Of a stretch of DNA of 64,000 bases, positions 20,314-29,713 are shown one piece after another. Each line of letters starts with the position of its first letter. The stretch's first letter is position 1. A program made the position numbers and the translations under genes. Under the pieces are notes generated by a model, which searched no databases, had not been told where the DNA came from, and worked only from the letters and a program-made list of their open reading frames with translations. This stretch comes from Candidatus Competibacter phosphatis (lineage in GTDB: Bacteria; Pseudomonadota; Gammaproteobacteria; Competibacterales; Competibacteraceae). The stretch is from positions 1 to 64,000 of the forward strand of contig NZ_SPMZ01000017.1 in the NCBI RefSeq assembly GCF_012939995.1, written 5' to 3'.

Positions 20314-23300
20314 ATGCTTATTGGCTATTGTCGTTTCTTGGCGGCTCTCTTCCTGATTGGTCTGTTGCTGCCACAAACCTCTCTTTCCGGGCCAGGCTTC
20401 GCCGCCGAGGTCGAGCCCAACGGCACCGCCGCCACGGCGACGCCGCTGGGTGGCTCCACAGTAGCGGTGCAGGCGAACATCTTCCCCGCCGGGGATGTTG
20501 ACTTCTATTCCTTCACCGCGACCACGGGCGACCGCGTCTACGCCGCCACCCAGACCCTGTTCGACGCCTCGGCAAGCGGCGACAGCGTGCTCGATGTTCT
20601 CGACGTCGACGGCACCACGGTGCTTGAAACCGACAATAACGACGGCACTTTCAATTCCAACTCATCGTCGATCGCTGGCTTGGCCATCCCGGCCAACGGT
20701 ACCTATTTCCTGCGCGTGCGCCACAACACCATAACCGGCACCATCCGACCCTACCACCTGCACTTCAGGCTGCAGAGCGGGACGCCGGTGCCCGAGATCG
20801 AGCCGAACAATACCACGGCCACCGCCAACCCTCTGCCGGCGTCCGGCTGGGTGAGCGGTACCATCACCGATGTTTCACCTGGCGAGACCGATGTGTACAG
20901 CCTGACGCTCAATGCCGGCGACAGCGTTTTTCTCAGCCTGGATATGAATCCCGAACGCGACGGGAATGTGTGGAATGGCCGCGTCGGTTTCGGCATGTTC
21001 GGCAACCCGTCGGCCAACCAATTTCTGTACGCCAACGATGCCAACGCCGGTGCTTCCGCCGGTGATCCGAACTCGGAAGCCTTCTTTTTCACCGTCAAGG
21101 ACGCCGGCACCTATTATGTGAGTGTCGATTCGATCAGCGCAGCGGGACTCGGCGCGAATGCCACCTACCACCTGAGCGTCTCGGTGCTACCCCATGTGAA
21201 TGCCACGGCAAACTGCACCACCTACACCTCCACCGACGTGCCGGTGGCGATCCCGACCGGCCCAGGTATAGTCACCTCGACGCTCACCGTCCCCGGCAAC
21301 CCGCGCATCGCCGACCTCGACGTCTCGATCAACCTGAACCATACCTTCATGCAGGATCTCGACGTCCATCTGCAATCCCCGGCCGGCAATGACAACGGGC
21401 TCTTCACCGACGTCGGCGCCAGCACGGTCGGCGGACCACAGACGCTAATGGACATCCGCCTCGACGACGAAGCGGCGCTGCCCTTCGCCTTCCCCCTGTC
21501 GGCCAGCATGGTGCATCAGCCCGAGCTGGCGTATCGGCTGAACTGGTTCGATGGCGAAGATGCCGGCGGCGTCTGGACGCTGGTGATCCGCGACGACGCG
21601 ACCGGCGACGGTGGCACGCTCAATTCCTGGAGCCTAACCATCTGCGAGCCGCCACCGCCGCCATCCTGCCCGGCGGGCTTCATCCAGGAGACGGTCTACT
21701 CCTCCAACTTCGAGGCCGATGACGGCGGTTTCACCCATTCCGGCGCCCAGGACGAATGGGAGCGTGGCCTGCCGAGCTTTGTTCCGATCATCACCTGCAA
21801 CAGTGGCGCCAATTGCTGGAAGACCGATCTCGACAATACCTACAACACCTCGAGTAGCCAGGATCTGCTGTCGCCGAACATCAATCTCACGGGGTATTCG
21901 CCTCCTATCATCGTCTCCTGGGCGCAGCGTTACCACATCGAAAGCGCGAGTTTCGATCATGCCTTCGTCGATGCCCAGGAAGCTGGCGGCGCCAATCCGA
22001 TCCGCCTCTTCGAATGGCTGGGCGCCACGATGAATAACACCGTTGGCAATCCGACGGTCACCATCGCCGAAAGCGCCGGTTGGGCGAATTTCAACGGCCG
22101 TGCCGATGCCTTGGCCGGACTTAACGCCGAGCTGCGCTTCCACCTCGATTCCGATACCACCGTACAGCTCGCCGGCCTGGCGATCGACGATGTTGCCGTG
22201 ACGGCCTGTCGGGCGGCATCGGCCGATCTCTCAATTACCAAGACCGATGGCGTGACCACGGCCACGCCGGGCAGCAGCGTGACTTACACGATTGTCGCCT
22301 CGAACGCCGGTCCCTCGGCGGCGACCGGCGCCAGCGTCACCGACGCCTTCCCGGCGGCCTGCACCGGCGCGACCTATACCAGCGTTGCCGCGGGCGGCGC
22401 CACCGGCAACACCGCCGCTGGCAACGGCAACATCAACGATGCCGCGCTCAACCTGCCGGTCGGCGCTTCCGTTACCTACACCGCCACCTGCACCATCAAC
22501 CCCACCGCCACCGGCACCCTGACCAACACCGCCACCATCGCCAGCGCCACAACCGATCCCACGCCCGGTAACAACAGCGCTACCGATACCGATACGCTCG
22601 CCGCTTTGGCCGATCTGAGCATTACCAAGACGGATACCCCCGACCCGGTGACAGCCGGGAATGATCTCACCTACACGATCACGGTGAACAACGCCGGCCC
22701 GAGCAATGCTGGGTCGGTCTCACTGTCCGACCCCCTGCCCGCCGGGACCACCTTCGTGTCTCTGTCCTCGCCGGGTGGCTGGTCGTGCACCACGCCCGCC
22801 GTCGGCGCCGGCGGCACGGTCTCGTGCTCAATAGCCTCGCTCGGCGTCGGAAGCCCTGCTGTCTTCACCCTGACCGTGCAGGTCGGCGCCTCGGCCATCG
22901 CTGGGCTAAGCAACACAGCCACTGTCACCTCCGCCACTCTGGACGGGAACGCCGGGAACAACACCGCCACCGCTACGACCGCCGTGGTCTCCCTCCCGAC
23001 CACCGCGCAAGGCAATGCCGGCGGCGGTCTCGTGACCGCCGCCATCACCGGGGGAACCTGCGCCGGTTTCGCCCTGGGCTCGACGAGTTTTACCGCCGCG
23101 CCCACTCCCCTGCCCCCCGGCATTACCTTCCCCTATGGTGTGTTCGGCTTCACGGCCGTCTGTCCTTCAGGTGGCACGGTCACCCTCACCCTGACTTACC
23201 CGAATCTGCTGCCAGCAGGAACGCAATACTGGAAATATGGCCCTACTTCAGGCAATCCTGCCGCCCACTGGTATGTACTGCCCGCCACCATCACCGGCAA

Positions 23301-23520
23301 TACCGCTGTCTTCACTATCACCGATGGCGGCCTGGGGGATGATGACCTCGACCCCAACAACGGCGTCATTGTGGATCAGGGCGGTCCCGGCGTGCCCGGC
23401 GCTGGGAATGGAACGGCAGCGATTCCCACTCTGGGCGAATGGGCACTGCTGATATTGAGCACCCTACTCGGTGGGCTCATCTGGCGGGCACGACGCCGCA
23501 CTGGCTATGGATCGCCATAA
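20314..23520 (+). CDS. Large secreted multi-domain protein with IPTL-CTERM sorting tail
   Basis: ATG 20314 has AAGGGA about 8 nt upstream. The frame is open from 20146, but the signal peptide begins here (about residues 1-31, ending GFAAE). The 1068-residue product has two pre-peptidase-like beta domains, each opening with an E-P-N motif (EVEPNGTAA and EIEPNNTTA). These are followed by a P-domain-like beta module (about 300-450, with DLDVHLQSPAG), a MAM/jelly-roll-like region, and two DUF11 repeats each starting with ADLSITKTD. Near the end is a choice-of-anchor-U-like region (YWKYGPTSGNPA to TDGGLGDDDLDPNNG). The tail IPTLGEWALLIL, a hydrophobic stretch and the basic end RARRR form an IPTL-CTERM signal. 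It is probably processed and anchored at the surface. No enzyme motif is seen. Confidence 0.88.
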   Translation: MLIGYCRFLAALFLIGLLLPQTSLSGPGFAAEVEPNGTAATATPLGGSTVAVQANIFPAGDVDFYSFTATTGDRVYAATQTLFDASASGDSVLDVLDVDGTTVLETDNNDGTFNSNSSSIAGLAIPANGTYFLRVRHNTITGTIRPYHLHFRLQSGTPVPEIEPNNTTATANPLPASGWVSGTITDVSPGETDVYSLTLNAGDSVFLSLDMNPERDGNVWNGRVGFGMFGNPSANQFLYANDANAGASAGDPNSEAFFFTVKDAGTYYVSVDSISAAGLGANATYHLSVSVLPHVNATANCTTYTSTDVPVAIPTGPGIVTSTLTVPGNPRIADLDVSINLNHTFMQDLDVHLQSPAGNDNGLFTDVGASTVGGPQTLMDIRLDDEAALPFAFPLSASMVHQPELAYRLNWFDGEDAGGVWTLVIRDDATGDGGTLNSWSLTICEPPPPPSCPAGFIQETVYSSNFEADDGGFTHSGAQDEWERGLPSFVPIITCNSGANCWKTDLDNTYNTSSSQDLLSPNINLTGYSPPIIVSWAQRYHIESASFDHAFVDAQEAGGANPIRLFEWLGATMNNTVGNPTVTIAESAGWANFNGRADALAGLNAELRFHLDSDTTVQLAGLAIDDVAVTACRAASADLSITKTDGVTTATPGSSVTYTIVASNAGPSAATGASVTDAFPAACTGATYTSVAAGGATGNTAAGNGNINDAALNLPVGASVTYTATCTINPTATGTLTNTATIASATTDPTPGNNSATDTDTLAALADLSITKTDTPDPVTAGNDLTYTITVNNAGPSNAGSVSLSDPLPAGTTFVSLSSPGGWSCTTPAVGAGGTVSCSIASLGVGSPAVFTLTVQVGASAIAGLSNTATVTSATLDGNAGNNTATATTAVVSLPTTAQGNAGGGLVTAAITGGTCAGFALGSTSFTAAPTPLPPGITFPYGVFGFTAVCPSGGTVTLTLTYPNLLPAGTQYWKYGPTSGNPAAHWYVLPATITGNTAVFTITDGGLGDDDLDPNNGVIVDQGGPGVPGAGNGTAAIPTLGEWALLILSTLLGGLIWRARRRTGYGSP

Positions 23521-23580
23521 TAGTCCTGAAAAACATGGTAGCTACTACTCATCATAGGCGCCCATGTTCATCATGATGGA

Positions 23581-23663
23581 AGGTAAGCCGTGGTTGGATT
23601 TAGAGGGGGCGGATGTGGTAGACGCCGGGAGGAGGGGATTGCAGGGTAAACCGTGGTTGGGCT
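23581..23663. repeat. Imperfect 20-bp direct repeat in the spacer after the IPTL gene
   Basis: AGGTAAGCCGTGGTTGGATT (23581) and GGGTAAACCGTGGTTGGGCT (23644) recur 63 bp apart, in a G-rich stretch between two convergent genes. No function can be assigned. Confidence 0.4.
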
Positions 23664-23717
23664 GGAGAGCGAAGCCGTTTCGAGCTATTGCCCGGTCGAG
23701 TGGGTACAGAGTGGAGC

Positions 23718-24203
23718 TTACCGGTCTACATCCACTCCTTCATGTCGCAACAACCAACGTTTGATCCCCAATGGATCGCCGGTGACTTCGCCCGCGTAAC
23801 CACCCAACCCCTGTCGGGCCACCACACGATGACAGGGAACGAGAATCGGGATCGGATTGCTCCGACAGGCGCCGCCGATGGCGCGGGCGGCGGTACCGAG
23901 GCGTGCCGCCAGTTCGCCATAGCTCAGCACCGTCCCCGATGGAATGGCCCGAAGCGCTTTCCACACGCGTTGCTGAAACACTGTGCCTTCAGGTGCCAAC
24001 GCCACCGTGACCGGGGCGCGAGGATCGTGGAAATACTCTTGCAACTGAGCCACAACGGCTTGGGTGATGACATCCGTCGGCGCTCGCTCCGGCGCATCGG
24101 CGGGCAAATAATCGAGTTCGCTCACCGCCTCGCCGGCCATGCGGATACCGATCATGCCGATCGGTGTGGCAATGACCGCCTGATACGCATCGGGCGCGAT
24201 CAT
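23718..24203 (-). CDS. ogt: Methylated-DNA--[protein]-cysteine S-methyltransferase
   Basis: This is a suicide DNA-repair protein that takes the alkyl group from O6-alkylguanine or O4-alkylthymine. ATG 24203 gives 161 residues. It has the acceptor motif PCHRV (Cys124), the RAIGGACRSNP asparagine hinge/helix region, and RVWKALRAIPSGTVLSYGE upstream. The longer open frame up to 24779 is only the shadow of cysQ. It begins 2 bp after the cysQ stop, so the two share a transcript. The protein is Ogt-like in size and lacks an Ada-type N-terminal domain. Confidence 0.94.
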   Translation of the reverse strand: MIAPDAYQAVIATPIGMIGIRMAGEAVSELDYLPADAPERAPTDVITQAVVAQLQEYFHDPRAPVTVALAPEGTVFQQRVWKALRAIPSGTVLSYGELAARLGTAARAIGGACRSNPIPILVPCHRVVARQGLGGYAGEVTGDPLGIKRWLLRHEGVDVDR

Positions 24204-24205
24204 GT

Positions 24206-25021
24206 TCAACTCTCGCGCGGAACGTAGCGCAACCAATCGTGGCCAGCATCGCCGTAAACGATGAAATACGGGTTCAGCAGCGAGTCGCGCGTGTTGTAGC
24301 GCAACGACTCGCCCGTTTCCGCCGATACCACCCGGCCACCAGCCGCTTCGACGATGGCTTGCGCGGCGGCAGTGTCCCACTCCGAGGTCAAGCCAAGCCG
24401 GGGATAGACATCCGCCGCACCCTCCGCAACCCGGCAAAATTTGAGCGAACTGCCGATGCTGACCAGATGGTGCGCGCCCAAAGCGGCAACGAAGGCCCGT
24501 AATCCCTCGCCCCCATGCGTTTTGCTGCCAGCGACTCGCACCGGTTCGCCTACCCGCAACGGTCTGACCGAGATCGGTTGCGGCGACTGGCCTGGCTCCG
24601 CGCGGAACGCCCCGTAATGGCGCGCGGCGAAATAGCACACGCCGGTCACCGGTACCCGCACCACACCGAGCACCGGCTCGTGATCTTCGATCAGGGCGAT
24701 GTTGACGGTAAACTCGCCGTTGCGCTTCACGAATTCCTTGGTGCCGTCCAGCGGGTCCACCAACCAATAGCGCCGCCATTGCGACCGTTCGGCGAACGGT
24801 ACGGCCGCTGATTCCTCGGACAGGATGGGAAGGTCGGGCGTCAAGCGCCGCAAGCCGGTAATGATAGCGTGATGAGCGGCCAAGTCGGCGGCGGTCAGCG
24901 GACTGTCATCTTCCTTGGCGGTTACCCCAAACGCCGTGGCGTAGACCTCCAGGATGCGCTCGCTGGCTTCCGCCGCCAGCATCCGGACCGGCTCCAGCCA
25001 ATTCAACCATGGGTCGTGCAT
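24206..25021 (-). CDS. cysQ: 3'(2'),5'-bisphosphate nucleotidase CysQ
   Basis: CysQ hydrolyses adenosine 3',5'-bisphosphate, the by-product of PAPS use, to AMP. The motifs of the lithium-sensitive phosphatase family are present: EESA, VDPLDGTKEF and TSEWDTAAAQAIVEAAGG, binding the metals and phosphate. ATG 25021, preceded by GGGGGTGAC, gives 271 residues, and the open frame extends to 25105 without coding character. A PAPS-recycling role would suit the sulfotransferase-like domain at 38.5 kb, which is an inference. Confidence 0.93.
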   Translation of the reverse strand: MHDPWLNWLEPVRMLAAEASERILEVYATAFGVTAKEDDSPLTAADLAAHHAIITGLRRLTPDLPILSEESAAVPFAERSQWRRYWLVDPLDGTKEFVKRNGEFTVNIALIEDHEPVLGVVRVPVTGVCYFAARHYGAFRAEPGQSPQPISVRPLRVGEPVRVAGSKTHGGEGLRAFVAALGAHHLVSIGSSLKFCRVAEGAADVYPRLGLTSEWDTAAAQAIVEAAGGRVVSAETGESLRYNTRDSLLNPYFIVYGDAGHDWLRYVPRES

Positions 25022-25074
25022 GTCACCCCCTGAGTTCCCGGCCTCTCTCCCTTTGAGAAAAGGGCAATACAAAT

Positions 25075-25102
25075 AAAAAGGGCGACCCTGGAATGATCGC
25101 CC
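25075..25102 (-). terminator. Terminator after rplS
   Basis: On the minus strand a GGGCGA/TCGCCC stem with an 11-nt loop is followed by TTTTT. It lies 29 bp after the rplS stop and closes the rpsP-rimM-trmD-rplS unit before cysQ. Confidence 0.75.
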
Positions 25103-25130
25103 CATCGCCGATCGTCGCTACTTAATGAGT

Positions 25131-25478
25131 TTAACGCAACTTCTCCTTGATGCGCGCCGCCTTACCTTCCAGACCGCGCAAGTAGTACAGCTTGGCGCGG
25201 CGCACGTCGCCACGGCGCTTGACGGTGATGTCGGCGATCACCGGGCTGTAGGTCTGGAATACCCGCTCCACGCCCTCGCCATGGGAAATCTTGCGCACGG
25301 TGAACGCCGAGTTCAGGCCGCGATTGCGTTTGGCGATGACCACCCCTTCGAAGGCCTGCAAGCGTTCACGGTTGCCCTCCTTCACCTTGACCCGCACCAC
25401 CACGGTATCGCCAGGATTGAAGGCTGTGATCTCGCGGTTCATCTGTTCGCGTTCGAATTCTTCCACCAGTTTACTCAT
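25131..25478 (-). CDS. rplS: 50S ribosomal protein L19
   Basis: The ATG at 25478 gives 115 residues, exactly the E. coli length, with the family segments [38 protein letters not shown] and [17 protein letters not shown]19 sits at the 30S-50S interface. It is the last gene of the rpsP-rimM-trmD-rplS operon, 4 bp downstream of trmD. Confidence 0.98.
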   Translation of the reverse strand: MSKLVEEFEREQMNREITAFNPGDTVVVRVKVKEGNRERLQAFEGVVIAKRNRGLNSAFTVRKISHGEGVERVFQTYSPVIADITVKRRGDVRRAKLYYLRGLEGKAARIKEKLR

Positions 25479-25482
25479 GACA

Positions 25483-26274
25483 CTACGCTCCACGTTGCTC
25501 CAGGAGGTTGTCCGGCGGCGCCGGCGCTCCCTGTTTCTCTTGGTATTCGCGAATGAATTCATCCAGCAGCGCCTGGTCTTCGGTCACCAACCGCCGTCGG
25601 GCCAGCAAGTCAGGCCGTCGCAGCCAAGTCCGCCCCAAGGCCTCGCGCCGTCGCCAGCGGGCGATGGCGGCATGATCGCCGCTCAACAGCACCGCCGGCA
25701 CTCGCCGCCCTTCGATCTCTTCGGGTCGGGTGTAGTGCGGGCAATCCAGCAACCCGTCCATGAACGAATCTTGCTCGGCCGATTCGCTGCCGTTCAGTGC
25801 CCCCGGCAACAACCGGGCCACGGCGTCGATCAGCACCAGCGCCGCCAGTTCGCCGCCACTGAGCACGTAATCGCCGATGGACCACTCTTCGTCCACCTCG
25901 GTTGCGATCAGCCGCTCGTCAATGCCCTCATAGCGGCCGGCCAGCAGGATCAATCTCGTGTCCAGCGCCAGTTCCCGCACGCCATCCTGGGTCAGCGGCC
26001 GACCCTGCGGGCTGAGATAAATCGTTTTTCCCGATGGCTGCGCCGCTGCTCTGGCCCTTTGCAGGGTATCGCGCAGCGGTTGCACCTTCATCACCATGCC
26101 CGGACCGCCGCCATAAGGCCGGTCGTCCACGGTACGATGGCGATCATGGGCATCGTCGCGCGGATCCCAGGTCACCACCCGCAACAAGCCGCGCTCGACG
26201 GCCCGCCCGGTGACTCCAAAACGGAGCAAGGTCTCGACCATTCCGGGAAACAGGGTCACCACGTCCACGCGCAT
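25483..26274 (-). CDS. trmD: tRNA (guanine-N1)-methyltransferase
   Basis: TrmD methylates G37 next to the anticodon and prevents +1 frameshifting. It is a SPOUT enzyme with a trefoil knot. The ATG at 26274 gives 263 residues. Key segments are the N-terminal [21 protein letters not shown], the SAM knot [13 protein letters not shown] and [15 protein letters not shown]. The open frame to 26505 is a shadow of rimM. Confidence 0.98.
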   Translation of the reverse strand: MRVDVVTLFPGMVETLLRFGVTGRAVERGLLRVVTWDPRDDAHDRHRTVDDRPYGGGPGMVMKVQPLRDTLQRARAAAQPSGKTIYLSPQGRPLTQDGVRELALDTRLILLAGRYEGIDERLIATEVDEEWSIGDYVLSGGELAALVLIDAVARLLPGALNGSESAEQDSFMDGLLDCPHYTRPEEIEGRRVPAVLLSGDHAAIARWRRREALGRTWLRRPDLLARRRLVTEDQALLDEFIREYQEKQGAPAPPDNLLEQRGA

Positions 26275-26335
26275 GGCTGTTGCGTTTCCTAGCGTACCTC
26301 TCCCACAGGGGAAGAGGGGTTGAGGATGAGAGGAC

Positions 26336-26836
26336 TCAAAAATCCAGATCCCAATCCACCCGCAACACGCGCCGTTCGAGGTCGATTTCGACCACCACTT
26401 GATCTCGCACGAAGGGCAACAATCGTTCCCGTTCCCCTCTGACCACCAGCACATCGTTGGCGCCGGTGGCGAACACGGCGGCGACCGTACCCAAATCGCT
26501 CCCATCCAACGTCACCACGCGCAGCCCTTCCAGATCCGCCCAGTAATATTCGTCGGGCTCGGGCGGCGGCAGTTGCGAGCGGCGCACCGCGATTTCGCTC
26601 CGCAACAGCGTCGCGGCCCGATCGCGGTCGTTGCAATCGACAAACTTCAGCACCACACCCGGTCCGTGGGCGCGGCCGGCTTCGATTTCGAAAGGTTGCC
26701 ACTCGCCGCCGCGATGTAAGAATACCGGGTTGTAGCGGACGATCCCCTCACGCGGTTCGGTGTGGGAGAACACCCGCACCCAGCCTTGCACGCCGAACAG
26801 GCCGGACACTCGGCCCAACACCACCCAATCCGTCAT
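26336..26836 (-). CDS. rimM: Ribosome maturation factor RimM
   Basis: RimM assists assembly of the 30S head through S19. The 166-residue protein has an N-terminal RimM beta-barrel ([20 protein letters not shown]) and a C-terminal PRC-like barrel ([13 protein letters not shown] to DFDWDLD-like end). It lies 28 bp after rpsP and 61 bp before trmD. That second gap contains a short palindromic CTCTCCC/GGGAAGAGG-type sequence. Confidence 0.96.
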   Translation of the reverse strand: MTDWVVLGRVSGLFGVQGWVRVFSHTEPREGIVRYNPVFLHRGGEWQPFEIEAGRAHGPGVVLKFVDCNDRDRAATLLRSEIAVRRSQLPPPEPDEYYWADLEGLRVVTLDGSDLGTVAAVFATGANDVLVVRGERERLLPFVRDQVVVEIDLERRVLRVDWDLDF

Positions 26837-26864
26837 TGCGGCGACGGTTTCGTCGCTTCGGCCG

Positions 26865-27122
26865 CTATTGAACCGGCTGCTGGCGGGATCGTTCCTTGAT
26901 CAGACTGATCACTCGCTCGGATGGCTGCGCGCCGTTGCCCAACCAATATTGCAAGCGTTCCTGATCCAGATTCAAACGTGTTTCGCTACCGCTGGCGATC
27001 GGGTTGAAAAAGCCGATGCGTTCGATACAGCGGCCGTCACGCCGGTTACGGCTGTCGGTCACGACCACGGTATAGAAGGGGCGCTTCTTGGCGCCGCCGC
27101 GGGACAGGCGGATAGTAACCAT
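26865..27122 (-). CDS. rpsP: 30S ribosomal protein S16
   Basis: The 85-residue protein begins [20 protein letters not shown] and contains [19 protein letters not shown], which identifies S16 unambiguously. It is first gene of the rpsP-rimM-trmD-rplS operon. Confidence 0.98.
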   Translation of the reverse strand: MVTIRLSRGGAKKRPFYTVVVTDSRNRRDGRCIERIGFFNPIASGSETRLNLDQERLQYWLGNGAQPSERVISLIKERSRQQPVQ

Positions 27123-27282
27123 GCGCTGCGAATACCTCTTGCGAATTTCGATTTTCCGGTAGATGAAGGAGCTGCCCGAGCGGGGCGGCCGGATGAAGCG
27201 GGGAATAGTATCCGAAATTTCCAGCGTTTGAAACCGTTAGGCGTCACCGATCGTGCATTCCATTGCTGGCGGCTGCCTCCGC

Positions 27283-28653
27283 TTACCGTTTCAGCGGCGG
27301 CAACCCACCCATCGGCAACTTACCTTGCAGGCCGCGCATCATTTTCATCAAGCCGCCGCCCTTCATTTTCTTCATCATCTTCTGTGCCTGATCGAACTGC
27401 TTGAGCAGCCGATTCACGTCCTGAATCTGGGTACCGGAACCGGCGGCGATACGGCGCTTGCGCGAACCCTTGATGATGTCCGGAAAGCGGCGTTCCCCCG
27501 GAGTCATCGAATTGATGATGGCAACCAACCGCCTGACCTCCTTGTCCGCCGCCTGTTCCTTGAGCGCTGCCGGCGCGGCGTTGAAACCCGGCATTTTTTC
27601 CAACAGGCTGGCGATACCCCCCATCTTCGTCATCTGCTCCATCTGTTCGCGGAAGTCTTCCAGGTCGAAACCTCGCCCCTTCTGGACCTTCTGCGCCAGT
27701 TTGAGCGCCTTGTCCTTGTCGACCTTCTGCTCCATCTCCTCGACCAGACTCAGCACGTCGCCCTTGCCGAGAATGCGCGACGCCACCCGGTCGGGAAAGA
27801 ACGGTTCCAGGGCGGCGGTCTTCTCGCCGACACCGAGAAACTTGATCGGTCGACCGGTGATCTGGCGGATCGATAGCGCCGCGCCGCCACGAGCATCGCC
27901 ATCGGTCTTGGTCAGCACCACACCGGTCAGCGGCAGGGCGGCGTTGAACGCCTGCGCGGTGTTGGCGGCGTCCTGCCCGGTCATGCTGTCCACCACGAAC
28001 AGGGTTTCGATGGGATTCAGCGCCGCGTGCAGCCGCTGAATCTCGGTCATCATCTCGGCATCGACATGCAAGCGGCCAGCGGTATCGACGATCAGCACCT
28101 CGACACCGTGCAGGCGGGCATGATCCAGCGCCTGGCGGGCGATGGTTTCCGGTACCTGCCCGGGATCGCTGGGAAAAAACTCCGCGCCGACTTCGCCGGC
28201 CAGCTTGCGCAACTGTTCGATGGCGGCTGGACGATACACGTCGCAACTCACCACCGTCACCTTCTTGCGTTGGCGCTCCTTTAGCCAGCGGGCCAGCTTG
28301 GCGACGCTGGTGGTTTTACCGGAGCCCTGCAAGCCCGCCATCAGCACCACCGCCGGCGGCTGGACCCGCAGGTTCAGTTCGGCGTTGGCCTCGCCCATGG
28401 TTCGGATCAGTTCCTCGTGGACGATCTTGATCAGCACTTGGCCGGGCGTCAGGCTGAGCAGTACCTCCTCGCCGATCGCCCTCGCGCGCACCCGGTCGAT
28501 TAACTCGCGCACCACCGGCAGCGCCACGTCCGCTTCCAGCAGGGCCATGCGTACCTCGCGCAGAGCATCCTTGATGTTGTCCTCGGTAAGGCGGCCTTGG
28601 CCACGCAGATTCTTGACGGTGAGCAACAAGCGTTCGCTGAGATTTTCGAACAT
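27283..28653 (-). CDS. ffh: Signal recognition particle protein Ffh
   Basis: Ffh is the SRP GTPase that binds signal peptides and 4.5S RNA. N domain 1-90, G domain 91-295 with the P-loop GLQGSGKTT, DTAGR and TKTDGDARGG, then a Met-rich M domain (KMMKKMKGGGLMKMMRGLQG near the end). Length 456 (E. coli 453). It is upstream of rpsP in the same direction, with a 160-bp gap. Confidence 0.98.
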   Translation of the reverse strand: MFENLSERLLLTVKNLRGQGRLTEDNIKDALREVRMALLEADVALPVVRELIDRVRARAIGEEVLLSLTPGQVLIKIVHEELIRTMGEANAELNLRVQPPAVVLMAGLQGSGKTTSVAKLARWLKERQRKKVTVVSCDVYRPAAIEQLRKLAGEVGAEFFPSDPGQVPETIARQALDHARLHGVEVLIVDTAGRLHVDAEMMTEIQRLHAALNPIETLFVVDSMTGQDAANTAQAFNAALPLTGVVLTKTDGDARGGAALSIRQITGRPIKFLGVGEKTAALEPFFPDRVASRILGKGDVLSLVEEMEQKVDKDKALKLAQKVQKGRGFDLEDFREQMEQMTKMGGIASLLEKMPGFNAAPAALKEQAADKEVRRLVAIINSMTPGERRFPDIIKGSRKRRIAAGSGTQIQDVNRLLKQFDQAQKMMKKMKGGGLMKMMRGLQGKLPMGGLPPLKR

Positions 28654-28788
28654 GCGGGAAACCTTGATTCAAAATCGGAAAAGAGGGGAGGATTATAGGG
28701 AGAATCGCCCGACTTGGCGCGGCGCGCTTCAAGCCGCCACCGTTCCATGCCATCATGGTTGCGGATATTGGACTTTTACGGAATCCCA

Positions 28789-29598
28789 ATGAACGCGGTC
28801 ACCGGCGGCTTGGCCGCCCTGCTCTACCTGCTTGCCGGCGGGCTGCTGGCCGTACGGCTGGCGCGCGCCGGCGGCGCGGCGGTAGGTTCATCGAAGGGCG
28901 GTCCGCTGGCCCTGGGCTGGGGGGCGGTAATCCTGCACGCCATGATTCTGGCCCAAACCGTGTTCCAACCCGCCGGTCTCAATCTCGGCTTCTTCAACGC
29001 GCTATCGTTCACCGGCTGGCTGATCAACGTGGTGCTGCTGGCGGCGGCGATGGTGCGGCCGGTCGAGAGTCTCGGCATCATCGCGCTGCCGTTCGGCGCG
29101 CTCACGCTGGTCCTCGGCTTGTCGTTCGCCACCGAGCGCATCGTCGCCGACCCCGGACAATGGCCGCTGGAACTGCACATTCTCATCGCCATCCTGGCCT
29201 ATTCGCTGCTGACCTTGGCGGCGGCGCAGGCGACGCTGCTGGCCATCCAGGACCGGCGCTTGCGGCGCCGCCAGCCCGGCGGCTTCCTGCGCGGCATCCC
29301 ACCACTCACCGCGATGGAATCCCTGCTGTTCCAAATGATCAGCGCCGGTTTCATCCTGCTGAGCATCACCCTATTCAGTGGCCTACTCTTTCTCAAGGAC
29401 ATCTTCGCTCAGCACCTGGTGCACAAGACCGTGCTGTCCTTCATTGCCTGGGGAGTGTTCGGGATACTGTTGTGGGGTCGCTGGCGTTTTGGCTGGCGCG
29501 GTCGCACCGCCATTCGCTGGACGTTGAGCGGCTTTACTTTCCTGGTGCTTGCCTATTTCGGCAGCAAGCTGGTGCTGGAATTGATTCTGAGACGTTGA
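28789..29598 (+). CDS. ypjD: YpjD-type inner-membrane protein (cytochrome c assembly/CcsA-like fold)
   Basis: ATG 28789 gives 269 residues, with the frame open from 28714. About eight hydrophobic segments are visible, and the central HILIAILAYSLLTLAAAQA region matches the HemX/CcsA family. It is divergent from ffh and followed by corB, the ffh/ypjD/corB order of E. coli. In E. coli YpjD has been linked with CorB/magnesium homeostasis; no direct role can be read here. Confidence 0.88.
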   Translation: MNAVTGGLAALLYLLAGGLLAVRLARAGGAAVGSSKGGPLALGWGAVILHAMILAQTVFQPAGLNLGFFNALSFTGWLINVVLLAAAMVRPVESLGIIALPFGALTLVLGLSFATERIVADPGQWPLELHILIAILAYSLLTLAAAQATLLAIQDRRLRRRQPGGFLRGIPPLTAMESLLFQMISAGFILLSITLFSGLLFLKDIFAQHLVHKTVLSFIAWGVFGILLWGRWRFGWRGRTAIRWTLSGFTFLVLAYFGSKLVLELILRR

Positions 29599-29713
29599 TC
29601 GAACATGCGCCGCCAGCCCCTGGCCGAAACCCTTCATGCCGATCAACGCTTGACAGCCTGCACCGGCAATTCGTAAATACGACTCATTCACTCAAAATCA
29701 AGGTTTTCGCGAG

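Noticed and set aside
24204-24779. Long N-terminal extension of the methyltransferase frame
   Set aside because: It is the shadow of cysQ; the real start is the ATG at 24203.
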